A stretch of 41,998 nucleotides of DNA from Fidelibacterota bacterium (GCA_020354025.1 CP070638.1:1020731-1062728); one strand, 5' to 3'; numbered from the stretch's first letter, positions 16,303-25,054 are shown. Numbers and translations: made by a program. The notes: generated from the sequence alone by a model not told the origin.

Positions 16303-18702
16303 ATGAATGTACTTATCTTCAGCCTGCACACAGGCGCCGTGCTCCAGGTCAGACTGCTGAGTCCCCTGTCGCGGCTGCAGCAGGAAGGACTGCTCCAATA
16401 CAAGGCAATTGATTACAAGCAGTTGGTCACCCTCTATTCAAAGGAACTGAATCCCTTCGATCTCATCATATTCCAACGGGTACAACACCCGGAAATGCTG
16501 AAGATATTATACCAGGCCAAGCAGATGGGGAAACCGACCATCTATGAAATTGATGATCAGCTGCTGGATATGCCGCTGGAACATCCCCTGTACAACGAAT
16601 TCTCCCAGGCCGATTATCGCAAATGTATCATCGAGTTTCTCCAGCAAGCGGACCATGTAACGGTCTCTACGGAACCGTTGAGACAGGACCTATCCCAATA
16701 CAATTCAAATATCACACTACTGCGGAATCACCTGGATGAAGCTATTTTCACTGAGCCGGAAGTTGCTCCGTCGCGTGAAGGATCTGTGAGAATCGGCTAT
16801 GCCGCTGGTTGGACCCACGAGGACGACTTCCGCCAGGTTCTCCCGGCCGTCAGTCGGTTGCAGAAAGAATACGGTGATAAGATCCGGTGGGTATTTTTTA
16901 TGTATATACCGGAGGAGTTGAAAGGGAATCCCACCGTCGAACATGTAGGCGGTGCAGGGAATCTCTCCGAGTATGCCCGACTGTTGGCAAAGGCGCAGCT
17001 GGATATCGGCCTCGCGCCCTTGAGCCACAACCGCTTCAACGAATGCAAAAGCGATGTGAAGTTTCTGGAATACGGCTCGCAGAGAATAGCCGGGGTATAC
17101 TCCAGGCTAATTCCCTATACTGAAAGTGTGATAGATGGGGTGACGGGTCTCTTTGTCGAAAGGGAAGATCCTGACCTGTGGTACGAAAAAATCAAGTATC
17201 TTATCGAACAACCGGAGGAAAGGAAACTTATCCGGCAGCAGGCCCACGATTATATCCGGCGGGAACGAATCCTCGCCGGGAATGCGAACCGCTGGTATGA
17301 TCTCTACAGCCGTGTCCTGGCCGAGTCTACAGAGACTCGGACCCGGGAGAAACGGCCCATGGTCTCCATCATTATGCTGACCTTCAATGCCCTTGAGTAT
17401 ACCAGGCGGTGTGTTGACTCCCTGAGCCAGCATACCAGCTATCCCCATGAGGTGATCTTTGTGGATAACGGGTCTACGGATGGCACCAGGGATTATCTCC
17501 GGGGTGTCGTAGCTGCGAATGTTAACTATAAACTCATTGAGAATGAGACCAACCTGGGATTTTCAGCGGGGAATAACCGGGGAGTAGAGGCGGCTGCGGG
17601 CCGGTACGTACTCTTGTTGAATAATGATGTCCTCGTGGCCGATGGCTGGCTGGAGAGCCTGGTGAGCGCCCTGGAGCGTGATGAGCGCATAGGTATGGTC
17701 GGGCCGGTCTCGAATTACGTCAGCGGCCGCCAACGACTAGTCCTGACTGGTCCTGCGGGAAGCCCGGATGTCCCCTATCAGGATGACGATGGTTATTACG
17801 ATTTTGCCGGAAAAGTCAGGACTACCAACCGTGGGAAGGTCACACCCCGGCGCCGCATTGCGGGATTTGCTATCCTCATTCGCAAAGCGCTCTACGATGG
17901 TCTCGGTGGTCTGGATGAGAGCTTCGGTTCCGGTAATTACGAGGATGACGATCTCTGCCTGCGGGTGAGGGAGAAGGGGTACGCCATCATGGTGGATCAG
18001 AGTACTTTCATCCATCACTTTGGCAGCCGGAGTTTTTCAGATAACAAGATTGATTACGATGCCTCTTTAAAGAAAAATGAGGAGATTTTCCGTGCCAAAT
18101 GGCCAGATGTGGACCCGGACTGGCTCCTTGAGAAGGATGAGCCTCTTGCGCAGGTTCTTGAGCGAAAATCCCGGGAGGGCGCCGAATTGATCGAGCAGGG
18201 GGATCTGGTGAATGGGCGCAGACTGTGCGAAGAGGTTCTGCTGGAGGATCCCACCCAGGTGGAGGCGATCTATGGACTGGGCCTTATTGCCCATCTGGAG
18301 GGTGACCTGTTAGAAGCTAGGAATCGTTATCAGCAGGCTGTAAGCTTGAAAGAGGAGTGGTCTCCGGTCCAGCAGAGTCTGGCACTGTTAGATATCAAGG
18401 ATGGGGATCTGAAGTCTGCACAGCATCGGCTTGCACAGGTCCTGGAAAAAGATCCTCACGACCTTAGTGCCAGAAGGCTGTTAGGACAGATTTTTCTGGA
18501 GGAGGAACAGTTTGAAACGGGGATCGGTGTTCTCACGGGCATTTTAAAGGATGATCCCGACGACTGGCAGACACACTTTGTCCTGGCTTCACTTTATGCA
18601 GAGGTTGACCGGATGGAGGATGTGAAGCATCATCTCGAAGCCGTGCTGGCGGCCAATCCAGACCACGCAGAAGCCCGGGAGATGCTGAACAAGCTCAGCT
18701 AG
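16303..18702 (+). CDS. Bifunctional glycosyltransferase (GT4-like plus GT2) with C-terminal TPRs
   Basis: This 799-residue protein joins three parts. Residues 1-345 resemble a GT-B glycosyltransferase of the GT4 kind: IGYAAGWTHEDDF around 165 and KFLEYGSQRIAGVYS with the late acidic region. Residues 354-610 are a GT2 domain starting VSIIMLTFNALEYTRRCVDS, with VDNGSTDGT, the NND triad (440-442) in place of DXD, and EDDD at 547-550 before LCLRVREKGY. Residues about 620-799 hold about five TPR repeats. The start ATG 16303 was chosen because the N-terminal strand MNVLIFSLH begins there. Similar multi-domain enzymes assemble surface or flagellin glycans. The sugars are unknown. Confidence 0.85.
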   Translation: MNVLIFSLHTGAVLQVRLLSPLSRLQQEGLLQYKAIDYKQLVTLYSKELNPFDLIIFQRVQHPEMLKILYQAKQMGKPTIYEIDDQLLDMPLEHPLYNEFSQADYRKCIIEFLQQADHVTVSTEPLRQDLSQYNSNITLLRNHLDEAIFTEPEVAPSREGSVRIGYAAGWTHEDDFRQVLPAVSRLQKEYGDKIRWVFFMYIPEELKGNPTVEHVGGAGNLSEYARLLAKAQLDIGLAPLSHNRFNECKSDVKFLEYGSQRIAGVYSRLIPYTESVIDGVTGLFVEREDPDLWYEKIKYLIEQPEERKLIRQQAHDYIRRERILAGNANRWYDLYSRVLAESTETRTREKRPMVSIIMLTFNALEYTRRCVDSLSQHTSYPHEVIFVDNGSTDGTRDYLRGVVAANVNYKLIENETNLGFSAGNNRGVEAAAGRYVLLLNNDVLVADGWLESLVSALERDERIGMVGPVSNYVSGRQRLVLTGPAGSPDVPYQDDDGYYDFAGKVRTTNRGKVTPRRRIAGFAILIRKALYDGLGGLDESFGSGNYEDDDLCLRVREKGYAIMVDQSTFIHHFGSRSFSDNKIDYDASLKKNEEIFRAKWPDVDPDWLLEKDEPLAQVLERKSREGAELIEQGDLVNGRRLCEEVLLEDPTQVEAIYGLGLIAHLEGDLLEARNRYQQAVSLKEEWSPVQQSLALLDIKDGDLKSAQHRLAQVLEKDPHDLSARRLLGQIFLEEEQFETGIGVLTGILKDDPDDWQTHFVLASLYAEVDRMEDVKHHLEAVLAANPDHAEAREMLNKLS

Positions 18703-18752
18703 CTTGCATGAAAATCGGAGAACAGGTCCTTACTCCAATTCCAGCTATAATT

Positions 18753-18766
18753 CCTTATTTATAAGG
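18753..18766. promoter_or_regulatory. Short inverted repeat before the cyclic-nucleotide-binding gene
   Basis: CCTTAT and ATAAGG flank two T residues, 14 bases before the ATG region. The repeat abuts the AAGGGGGG ribosome-binding site of the following regulator gene, a place where an autoregulatory operator or an RNA hairpin could hide the site. No protein is known to bind it. This is a pattern call only. Confidence 0.3.
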
Positions 18767-18779
18767 GGGGTTCAGTGAT

Positions 18780-19775
18780 ATGGGATACCTGGAGGAACGG
18801 TTGAAACGGCAAGTTAAGAAAGGTGACATAATTTTCCGGGACGGGAATTCGGGTCAGAGCATGTTTATTGTCCTGGAAGGCCAGGTGGAGATATCGAAGT
18901 TGTTAGGAGATCAGAAAACGGTCCTGGCAAAGCTGGGAGTGGGTGCCATTTTCGGTGAAATGGCTATCATCGACAACCAGCCCCGGTCTGCAACTGCCAC
19001 AGCTCTCACAAATGGCATTGTCCTGGAAATCAGTCGCGAGATGTTCCGTACTCGCTTGGAGGAAGTGCCCAAATGGCTGCAGACATTTTTCGGGATTATC
19101 GTCGAGCGGCTGAGAGTCGCTACCAGAAACCAGAGCATCTTGCTGGCCAGGGGCGCCGGGCGGCAGGTCACAAACCTGCTTGCATTCTCAGCCCGCCGGG
19201 AAGAACCGGATGAACAGGGGAAAATCATCCTACCATGGAGTACCCTGATCTCTTCGATTGCATTTCTCGTTGGCCTGAATGAAGAGCAGATAAATGAAAC
19301 AGTAAATAAGCTCGTATCGGCCCATCTTGGTAAAAGTGACCGTAGAGAAGGTATCGGCCGCGTGTTTATTGTCGAAGATCCCGACAAGTTATACCAGTTT
19401 GCTGATTACTGCCGGGAGCGGCATATGGTCGAAACCGACCATGCTAAGCAGATGTCCGAGCAGTTCAGATTTAAGGACAAGAGTGAAATGGAGCTGCTGC
19501 AGGCCGTGGAGGAAATAGTAAGGGAGCAGGGTGCCATAGAAGACTTCCCCGCCGCCACGCTGGAAAAGCGCCTGAAAACCAAGTTCAAGGGCTCCATGAA
19601 AGTTTACCAGCCGGTGATCGATAGTTTCGGCCAGTCCGGCATTCTGGAATCATTCAATCCTGAGGGGAGTGAGCCGGCCTACCGGGTCAGCAACCGAGAG
19701 CTCCTTGAAGAGAATCTTGCCAAAGTCCGGCTGCTGGCGGAGCTAAGCGACCTTGAGCAGAAGATCATGGGATGA
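18780..19775 (+). CDS. Cyclic nucleotide-binding domain regulator
   Basis: Residues 1-125 form a CRP-type cyclic nucleotide-binding domain: KKGDIIFRDGNSGQSMFIV, VLEGQVEI, and the phosphate-binding cassette FGEMAIIDNQPRSATA at 58-73 with the Arg-Ser-Ala core. A long helix follows (about 105-120), then a part that reads like a degenerate winged-helix (about 125-195; LPWSTLISSIAFLVGLNEEQ in the position of the CRP recognition unit). The last 130 residues (about 200-331) are predicted mostly helical and not recognised. The ATG is preceded by a GGGGGG run. Its stop overlaps the next gene (ATGA), tying it to the glycosyltransferase-like gene. It could be a transcription factor or a protein regulator. 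Confidence 0.75.
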   Translation: MGYLEERLKRQVKKGDIIFRDGNSGQSMFIVLEGQVEISKLLGDQKTVLAKLGVGAIFGEMAIIDNQPRSATATALTNGIVLEISREMFRTRLEEVPKWLQTFFGIIVERLRVATRNQSILLARGAGRQVTNLLAFSARREEPDEQGKIILPWSTLISSIAFLVGLNEEQINETVNKLVSAHLGKSDRREGIGRVFIVEDPDKLYQFADYCRERHMVETDHAKQMSEQFRFKDKSEMELLQAVEEIVREQGAIEDFPAATLEKRLKTKFKGSMKVYQPVIDSFGQSGILESFNPEGSEPAYRVSNRELLEENLAKVRLLAELSDLEQKIMG

Positions 19776-20974
19776 ATAATGCTGGAGGGCCTCCTTCCGG
19801 TGTTGTAACCCTGTGCATGGTGGTGCATACCCGGAGCGGGAATCTGGCAAATACCCTGCATTCGGTCAACCGGGTGGCCTATCAGATGGTGGTTGTGGAT
19901 GCTGGTGGCGGGGGTGGGCAGGCGGTGAGACACATTGCCTCGGAATATGATGCCATTTACCTGCAGGCTCCGGCCGATCCCGATGAGAGCGTTCTGGTCA
20001 ACACAGCCCTGGATCAGGCGACGACCCCCTGGGCCCTGTTCCTCCATCAGCAGGAAGTACTCCACGCAGACGATCCCCAGGCAATTCTGGAATATCTGGC
20101 AAATACCGAAGCTTTAGCCTTCGATTTCCCCATCCTTCTCCTCAATGAACCTAGTAACCGTTTCTTTGAGACCCGGCTTATTCGGACAGACAGGCAGCTC
20201 CGCTGGGAAAATGCAATTTCCCCCTCGCTGACCGCCAGCCTGTACCGGGCAGCTGAGAAAGCGCAGCTGGAGTGTCCCGTGGCTGTTATGCCGCTGGCGG
20301 CCATTGTCAGTCTGGGCGAGCCGGAGCCCGAAGAATGGGAGCTCCGTGATACAATCGTTCGGCTGGAGCGGGAACTGGATCAGGATCCCCAAGCTGTGCG
20401 TTACTGGTACTTGTTGGCTAAGAGCGCCTACGCACTTGAGGAACGAGACCGGGCGCATTCCGCGGTTGAAGAAGGGCTTAATGTAGTAAGCAGACATCCG
20501 GATGCTCCTCGCCAGGAGCCATATGCGGTGAATGGGCTTATCGGGATGTTTTGTGAGGCCCTGCTGGCGGGGCATTATTATCCTGAGAAAACCGTGGAGT
20601 CTCTATGGACTATTTATAATAATATGGAAGGAGATGGCCGTTTCAGTGTTTCCATAGGTAATCTGCTGCTGGCTGTGAAGCGGGAAAATGACGCCATCGC
20701 CGCCCAGCATCGGGCGGTGGAAAATTTCTTTAATGAGCGGCGATATCACCTGAGTCTGGAGGAAGGTTTGTTCAAGCCGATCCTCCTGGTCTGGGAGTTT
20801 GAGTTCCAGCAGTCCCGGGAAGATCTGCTCCGGAGCGTCATCGAGTTTCAGACCCTGCTGAACCGGCACCGATGCAAGATGCAGCCACTCCTTCAATATG
20901 TCTATAATCACAATCCGCCGCTCTTTAATGCCATTCAGGAGATTCTACAGCAAAGCCTGAAGAAGTTGGACTGA
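19772..20974 (+). CDS. GT2-like protein with degraded catalytic residues, plus helical repeats
   Basis: The first 170 residues follow the fold order of the neighbouring GT2 enzyme (20977-22335) but without its catalytic side chains. Where that protein has VDTGSSDDT, this one has VDAGGGGGQ (42-50); where it has LDADE, this one has LHQQE (91-95). The metal-binding aspartates are thus His92 and Gln94. The rest of the 400-residue protein is helical with weak TPR character (YWYLLAKSAYALEERDRAHS). The start overlaps the regulator stop, and the next gene begins two bases after its own stop. I infer a catalytically inactive partner or scaffold. A different metal-free mechanism is possible but less likely. 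Confidence 0.7.
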   Translation: MNNAGGPPSGVVTLCMVVHTRSGNLANTLHSVNRVAYQMVVVDAGGGGGQAVRHIASEYDAIYLQAPADPDESVLVNTALDQATTPWALFLHQQEVLHADDPQAILEYLANTEALAFDFPILLLNEPSNRFFETRLIRTDRQLRWENAISPSLTASLYRAAEKAQLECPVAVMPLAAIVSLGEPEPEEWELRDTIVRLERELDQDPQAVRYWYLLAKSAYALEERDRAHSAVEEGLNVVSRHPDAPRQEPYAVNGLIGMFCEALLAGHYYPEKTVESLWTIYNNMEGDGRFSVSIGNLLLAVKRENDAIAAQHRAVENFFNERRYHLSLEEGLFKPILLVWEFEFQQSREDLLRSVIEFQTLLNRHRCKMQPLLQYVYNHNPPLFNAIQEILQQSLKKLD

Positions 20975-20976
20975 CA

Positions 20977-22335
20977 ATGGCCAGGGGAGTGCTATCGGTA
21001 TGTATGATCGTTCGCAATGAAGCCCGGCTGCTGCCGGATTGCCTTGACAGTATCTCCGCGGTAGTTGACCAGCTGGTAGTGGTGGATACCGGCTCGAGTG
21101 ATGATACGGTCTCTATCGCCAGCTCTTTCGGCGCCCAGGTCCATCATTTCAAGTGGATTGACGATTTCGCCGCCGCCCGCAACGAGTCCATCCGACACGC
21201 CACCGGCGACTGGATCTTCTGGCTGGATGCTGATGAGCGCTTGACACCGGCCTCCGTTGAGCCCCTTAAACGGCTCCTTAAACCGCCCCAGCGGCCCACG
21301 ATCTACCGGGTTCAGATCAGGAACCTACAGGTGGACAGGCAAAGCTGCACCCTGTCAATGTCCCACCGGCTTTTTTCCCGTCATCCCCGGCTGCGCTTTT
21401 CCGGCCGTATTCACGAGCAGGTCCATCCCAGCCTGAAAGCCGCTGGAGGGGTGGAAAAACCCTCCCGGGTGGTCCTCGAGCATCAGGGCTATGCCCTCGA
21501 AGAGGATCAGATGCGGGCTAAGCTGAAGCGCAACCAGACCCTCCTGGAGGCTATGGTTGAAGAGCAGCCGGATTCGGCCTATGCCCACTATACTCTGGGT
21601 CAGAACTATGCTCTGCTTGGCCTGCATGAAAAGGCACTGCAGGTGTATCTCCGCGCCCAGGAGATCAACGCCTTTACCGGACCGTCGGTCGCCACTCTCC
21701 TGAACGCCTTGGCCGAAACCTCCTGGCATATGGACCGGCTGGACGAGGCGGAGTCCTATGCCCGTGAATCCCTGGCCGTCACCCGGCGGCAGACCAGCGG
21801 GAGCTTTATTTTGTATCGGGTTATGCGATCACGTGGAGATATCCGCGGGCAGATTGAAAACCTCGAAAGCATACTGCCCTTCTCATCAGGGGGGACACCG
21901 GGCTCTCAAAGTGATTTACCGAAAGACGTTCTTCTGCCCCGGAAGCATGTACTATTCAGCCTGGGACAACTGTATCTTTCGGCCGAAGACTATGCCGCAG
22001 CGGAAAAAGTATTGAGGGAATGCCTCGCATTACAGCCGGACAGTCAGGAAACCCGGGAGATGCTAGTTTCCTCACTTGCCCGACGAAATCTCTGGGAGGA
22101 GCTGCTAGCTGTCCTGGCCGACCTGCAGCAGCCTCCGTCTGACCACCATCGTGAAATGGGGGGTGTAGCTCTACTTAAGCTGCAGCGCTTTGAGGAGGCT
22201 ATCATCTACTACAGTGCCTGGCTCAAGGATAAACCCGATCACGAGGGACTGCGCAAGAGACTGGCAGGGATTTATGCCAAGGTGGGTGATAGGGAAGCCG
22301 CACAACGCGTACTGGAAGGGAAGAGCCCTTCCTGA
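20977..22335 (+). CDS. Family 2 glycosyltransferase with TPR repeats
   Basis: This 452-residue protein has an intact GT2 domain (about 5-190): LSVCMIVRNEARLLPDCLDS, VVDTGSSDDTVSIA, the FAAARNESIRHATGDWIFWL region and the LDADE motif (83-87) that binds metal and the sugar nucleotide. Residues about 190-445 contain TPR-like repeats (YAHYTLGQNYALLGLHEKAL and YLSAEDYAAAEKVLRECLAL). The type is common in 'SunS/TPR glycosyltransferase' proteins that modify peptides or surface polymers. It closes the module and is two bases from the preceding pseudo-enzyme, so the two products could act as a pair. Confidence 0.87.
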   Translation: MARGVLSVCMIVRNEARLLPDCLDSISAVVDQLVVVDTGSSDDTVSIASSFGAQVHHFKWIDDFAAARNESIRHATGDWIFWLDADERLTPASVEPLKRLLKPPQRPTIYRVQIRNLQVDRQSCTLSMSHRLFSRHPRLRFSGRIHEQVHPSLKAAGGVEKPSRVVLEHQGYALEEDQMRAKLKRNQTLLEAMVEEQPDSAYAHYTLGQNYALLGLHEKALQVYLRAQEINAFTGPSVATLLNALAETSWHMDRLDEAESYARESLAVTRRQTSGSFILYRVMRSRGDIRGQIENLESILPFSSGGTPGSQSDLPKDVLLPRKHVLFSLGQLYLSAEDYAAAEKVLRECLALQPDSQETREMLVSSLARRNLWEELLAVLADLQQPPSDHHREMGGVALLKLQRFEEAIIYYSAWLKDKPDHEGLRKRLAGIYAKVGDREAAQRVLEGKSPS

Positions 22336-22455
22336 ATGCACCCGCTGCGGTCGCTTTCGGAAAACCGATTGCGGCAGACCTGCAACATATGCCTGATTAT
22401 ATTAATTTGGGCCATGTATAATATTTTGATACAATTTCATTATTTTTTTTTGGTA

Positions 22456-22497
22456 ATCCGCATAAATAATCCTATATTTACACCAATCATTGCGGAT
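22456..22497. promoter_or_regulatory. Inverted repeat upstream of the Xre-type regulator
   Basis: ATCCGCA (22456-22462) and TGCGGAT (22491-22497) form a perfect 7-base inverted repeat separated by 28 AT-rich bases, about 95-135 bases before the regulator ATG. A TTGACA (22522-22527) with a weak -10 (GATACA, 22547-22552) follows. The layout suits an operator for the adjacent helix-turn-helix protein, but the half-site spacing is wide and the -10 is poor. Confidence 0.35.
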
Positions 22498-22590
22498 CAT
22501 AAAAAGCAATAACTCCGAGTTTTGACAACAGATCAACTCTCAGAGAGATACAAACAATAATACAACAACATGCAATAAGGATTGTGCAGT

Positions 22591-23019
22591 ATGACGACCA
22601 ATTTTACTTGGCAGTTCGGTGAGCGTTTCCGACAAATTCGAAGAGCGGCTAGGATCACTCAGGAAGAGTTCGGCGAGATTCTGGGTGTGAGTCGCCAGAC
22701 CATCAATGCTTATGAAAATGATCGCCAGCGCCCCCCTCTCGATATGATGGAGAAAGTGTGCCATCTACAGGGAATATCACCCCATTGGCTCCTGACCGGA
22801 CGGGGTGAGTCCAGGTTGGATACAGCCTTTCCATCTATCGAAGGTAGCGGAGCCCCCATTTCTGCCATGGAAGAGGTCCTCGCTCCCGAACAGCGCGCAT
22901 TGATAAACTACATCACCGAAGATAAGGCGCGGGCTGTCAAATTGGCTCGTTATCTACTGGATGAGGCCCTAAGGCATCTCCCAACAGCTGAGGGCGAGGA
23001 AAAATCCGGCGATCAATAG
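22591..23019 (+). CDS. Xre-family helix-turn-helix transcriptional regulator
   Basis: The 142-residue protein has an HTH_3/Xre domain at about 10-66: ERFRQIRRAARITQEEFGEI, then LGVSRQTINAYENDRQRPPL, with the QEEFGEILGVSRQTI recognition pattern. The segment ISPHWLLTGRGE is typical of regulators related to phage repressors and of short stand-alone Xre proteins. The remaining 70 residues are helical and not recognised. ATG at 22591 was preferred to the GTG at 22582 because AAGGA lies nine bases upstream of the ATG but only a few before the GTG. The gene stands alone after an AT-rich promoter region. Its target is unknown. Confidence 0.85.
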   Translation: MTTNFTWQFGERFRQIRRAARITQEEFGEILGVSRQTINAYENDRQRPPLDMMEKVCHLQGISPHWLLTGRGESRLDTAFPSIEGSGAPISAMEEVLAPEQRALINYITEDKARAVKLARYLLDEALRHLPTAEGEEKSGDQ

Positions 23020-23096
23020 CGTTCATCTCGCCTACCTGACCCTACTATCATACTATTATTCCCGTCGCTCCAGTCGGCATCGTTATCTCGTGTTGT

Positions 23097-23123
23097 ATGG
23101 GAGAGAGAGGATTTCTCTCCCAT
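23097..23123. repeat. 10-base-pair hairpin in the gap after the Xre gene
   Basis: ATGGGAGAGA (23097-23106) and TCTCTCCCAT (23114-23123) form a perfect 10-base-pair stem with a seven-base loop, GAGGATT. No T run follows on either strand, so it is not a classical intrinsic terminator. It could be a transcript-end stabiliser of the regulator gene (77 bases after its stop) or a protein-binding site. Confidence 0.45.
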
Positions 23124-23257
23124 GTCGTACGGCCTTTGACATCGATCCGGCAGCCCGCATTGATCCGTCAAAAGCCGTTGCCTGGATGGCCCGGAGCTAG
23201 CGTCCTTACGTCCGCTCAGGAATATATTGATCTTGCATATATGTAAGCGCTGATCTG

Positions 23258-24217
23258 ATGGGACCGCGAAAAATGAGACCCATTCTGCTTATCCTGTGGT
23301 TGGCCGCGGCGCTGTTCTTATATACCTCGTGCGGCGCCGGCCGGACAGCCGCGCCCCGCCCCCAGGATTCGAATTACCTGGAACCGTACATCCTCATCGG
23401 GGAAAGCGGTAAGAGTGTCAAGCGGACAGCGAGTGATATCATCGGGCGGCTGTTTATGCAGAATTTCCAGATCCTGGGCAAGTACGCGCCCGCCGATGAC
23501 CCCGGCCGTTTTGTCATTGTAGTAACTAACCCTGATCTGTTGAATGCAGTGCAAGGGAGCAAGCCCGCGGCCGCGCTCGCCGCCGTTGTACGCATAGCCA
23601 TCACGCGTGAGGGGGAAATGACCTATGTCTCCTGCCAGAATCCCGACTACTGGGCCAGCGCCTGCCTTCAGGAGGACTACCTCTCGGCGGCGGAGCCGAT
23701 CGCCCTGTTCAAGCAGGACCTGCTGGCTGCCATGCCTAGGATGCGGGGACGCTTCAACCGTCCCTTCGGCAACAGCCAGGGCCATCCACTGACGGCCGAA
23801 GCGCTCCACGACTACCGTTTTCAGCGAGGGGCGGAATCTCTCAATGACCTGGTCAACCTGGCAATCTTCGATTCTTTTGAGGGGGCGGTGGCCGCCATCG
23901 AAAAACGCCTGGCTGCCTCCCGGTTGATCACTAAAGTTTTCGGGATGACCGTGCCCGGAAGGCAGGTAATGCTATTCGGCTTGGCCCTGGGCGGGGATTC
24001 GGGAGAGAAGCGGATCCTTACACTCCTGGATGCCGATAGGCTGAAGCGTACCGCCAGCCTGCCGTACGAGCTGCTGGTGTCAGGAAACCGGGTGGCCATG
24101 CTCCCGGTCCGGTTCCGCCTGCCTCTCAGCTTTCCCGACATGGACCGGAAGACCTACCGCCGGCTCGAAGCCCTGGAGGGTGATATCAGTAGCCTGATGA
24201 CAACCCTGGTGGAGTGA
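23258..24217 (+). CDS. Putative lipoprotein of unknown function
   Basis: The 319-residue protein has an N-terminal signal peptide with a hydrophobic core (LLILWLAAALFLYTS) and a cysteine in lipobox-like context (TSC at about 23-25), so it is probably a lipoprotein. The mature part shows no family I can name. It has an alpha/beta composition, a region beginning YILIGESGKSVKRTASD, and a conserved-looking C-terminal part. An alternative ATG at 23273 gives a shorter, equally good signal peptide; neither has a strong ribosome-binding site. It lies alone between the Xre regulator and the convergent metalloprotease gene. Confidence 0.7.
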   Translation: MGPRKMRPILLILWLAAALFLYTSCGAGRTAAPRPQDSNYLEPYILIGESGKSVKRTASDIIGRLFMQNFQILGKYAPADDPGRFVIVVTNPDLLNAVQGSKPAAALAAVVRIAITREGEMTYVSCQNPDYWASACLQEDYLSAAEPIALFKQDLLAAMPRMRGRFNRPFGNSQGHPLTAEALHDYRFQRGAESLNDLVNLAIFDSFEGAVAAIEKRLAASRLITKVFGMTVPGRQVMLFGLALGGDSGEKRILTLLDADRLKRTASLPYELLVSGNRVAMLPVRFRLPLSFPDMDRKTYRRLEALEGDISSLMTTLVE

Positions 24218-24292
24218 TCAGCGGCCGGCGGAGTCGGGTGGGAGAGGTGGTTGGCCGGGATTCAGGCGGAGCGGGCCGGCGCGTGAGAAAGA

Positions 24293-25054
24293 CTACGCGA
24301 ACAGGTTAACGAGAACAGGCTCCGGCTGGGGCGTGGTTATCCCGCCCTCCTGGCTGTATTCCTCGGCCTGCTTCTGGGTCTCTTCGGCCCTCTGGCGGGC
24401 CAGTTCCATGCGGGCTTCGAACTCCATCCGTGTGGCTGCCGCGGCTACCCGCAGGTCCGCAGGAGATGGATCGCTGGGTGCCAGGGCCGCCCTCCTCACC
24501 GCCTGGGCTTTCTGGATCGTGGCCTCGGGATCATCGGGCACCTCGGAAGTATCGATCTGCACCTCGCCGCCCACGGCGTAGAGCTTGCCGTCGGGCCCGA
24601 CAACAGTGTCAAACTCGGCCCGCCGGATGATATACTGCCCGCCCGCCATGACGTGTGCCTGTTCGTGCGCCCTGACGGCGGCGTCCCGGGCTTTCAGCTC
24701 CTCAACCTGTGCTTTCTCTTCCGGCGTGAGCTCCAACGCACCGGGACCGCTCTTGGGAGCGCTGTGCGGTCCGGGGCGCTCGGCGGCCGAGGGCGGGCGT
24801 TCGCTTGAGGCTTTAGGCTGATTCTCCCGGGCGGCGATACCGCCTTCCGGTACACTGGTCGTTGAGCGGGCGTCGGCTTCGCTCTTATTGCCGGGGATCG
24901 AAGCCGGCTCGTAGGTGTCGCGATAGCGGTCTGGCTCGGGCGCACCTCCGACCTGGCCGGTGGCCTGCTCGGGGGCTGCCTCAGACGGCTGCCCCGGCCA
25001 CGGTTGTTGGGTCTCGGGGGCAACAGGGTGAATGGCTATCGCCGATAACTCCAT
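24293..25054 (-). CDS. SprA-related putative zinc metalloprotease
   Basis: The C-terminal half matches the SprA-related family (Pfam PF12118, 'putative metalloprotease CJM1_0395 family'). It includes VRAHEQAHVMAGGQY with the zincin HExxH signature (His130-Glu131...His134), then YAVGGEVQIDTSEVPDDPE and a QKAQAVRRAALAPSDPS block that is characteristic of the family. The first 105 residues are Pro/Ala/Ser-rich and probably disordered. There is no signal peptide. Homologues occur in many bacteria, often flagellated ones, and their substrate is not established. The gene points toward the lipoprotein gene and away from hgcB. Confidence 0.85.
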   Translation of the reverse strand: MELSAIAIHPVAPETQQPWPGQPSEAAPEQATGQVGGAPEPDRYRDTYEPASIPGNKSEADARSTTSVPEGGIAARENQPKASSERPPSAAERPGPHSAPKSGPGALELTPEEKAQVEELKARDAAVRAHEQAHVMAGGQYIIRRAEFDTVVGPDGKLYAVGGEVQIDTSEVPDDPEATIQKAQAVRRAALAPSDPSPADLRVAAAATRMEFEARMELARQRAEETQKQAEEYSQEGGITTPQPEPVLVNLFA

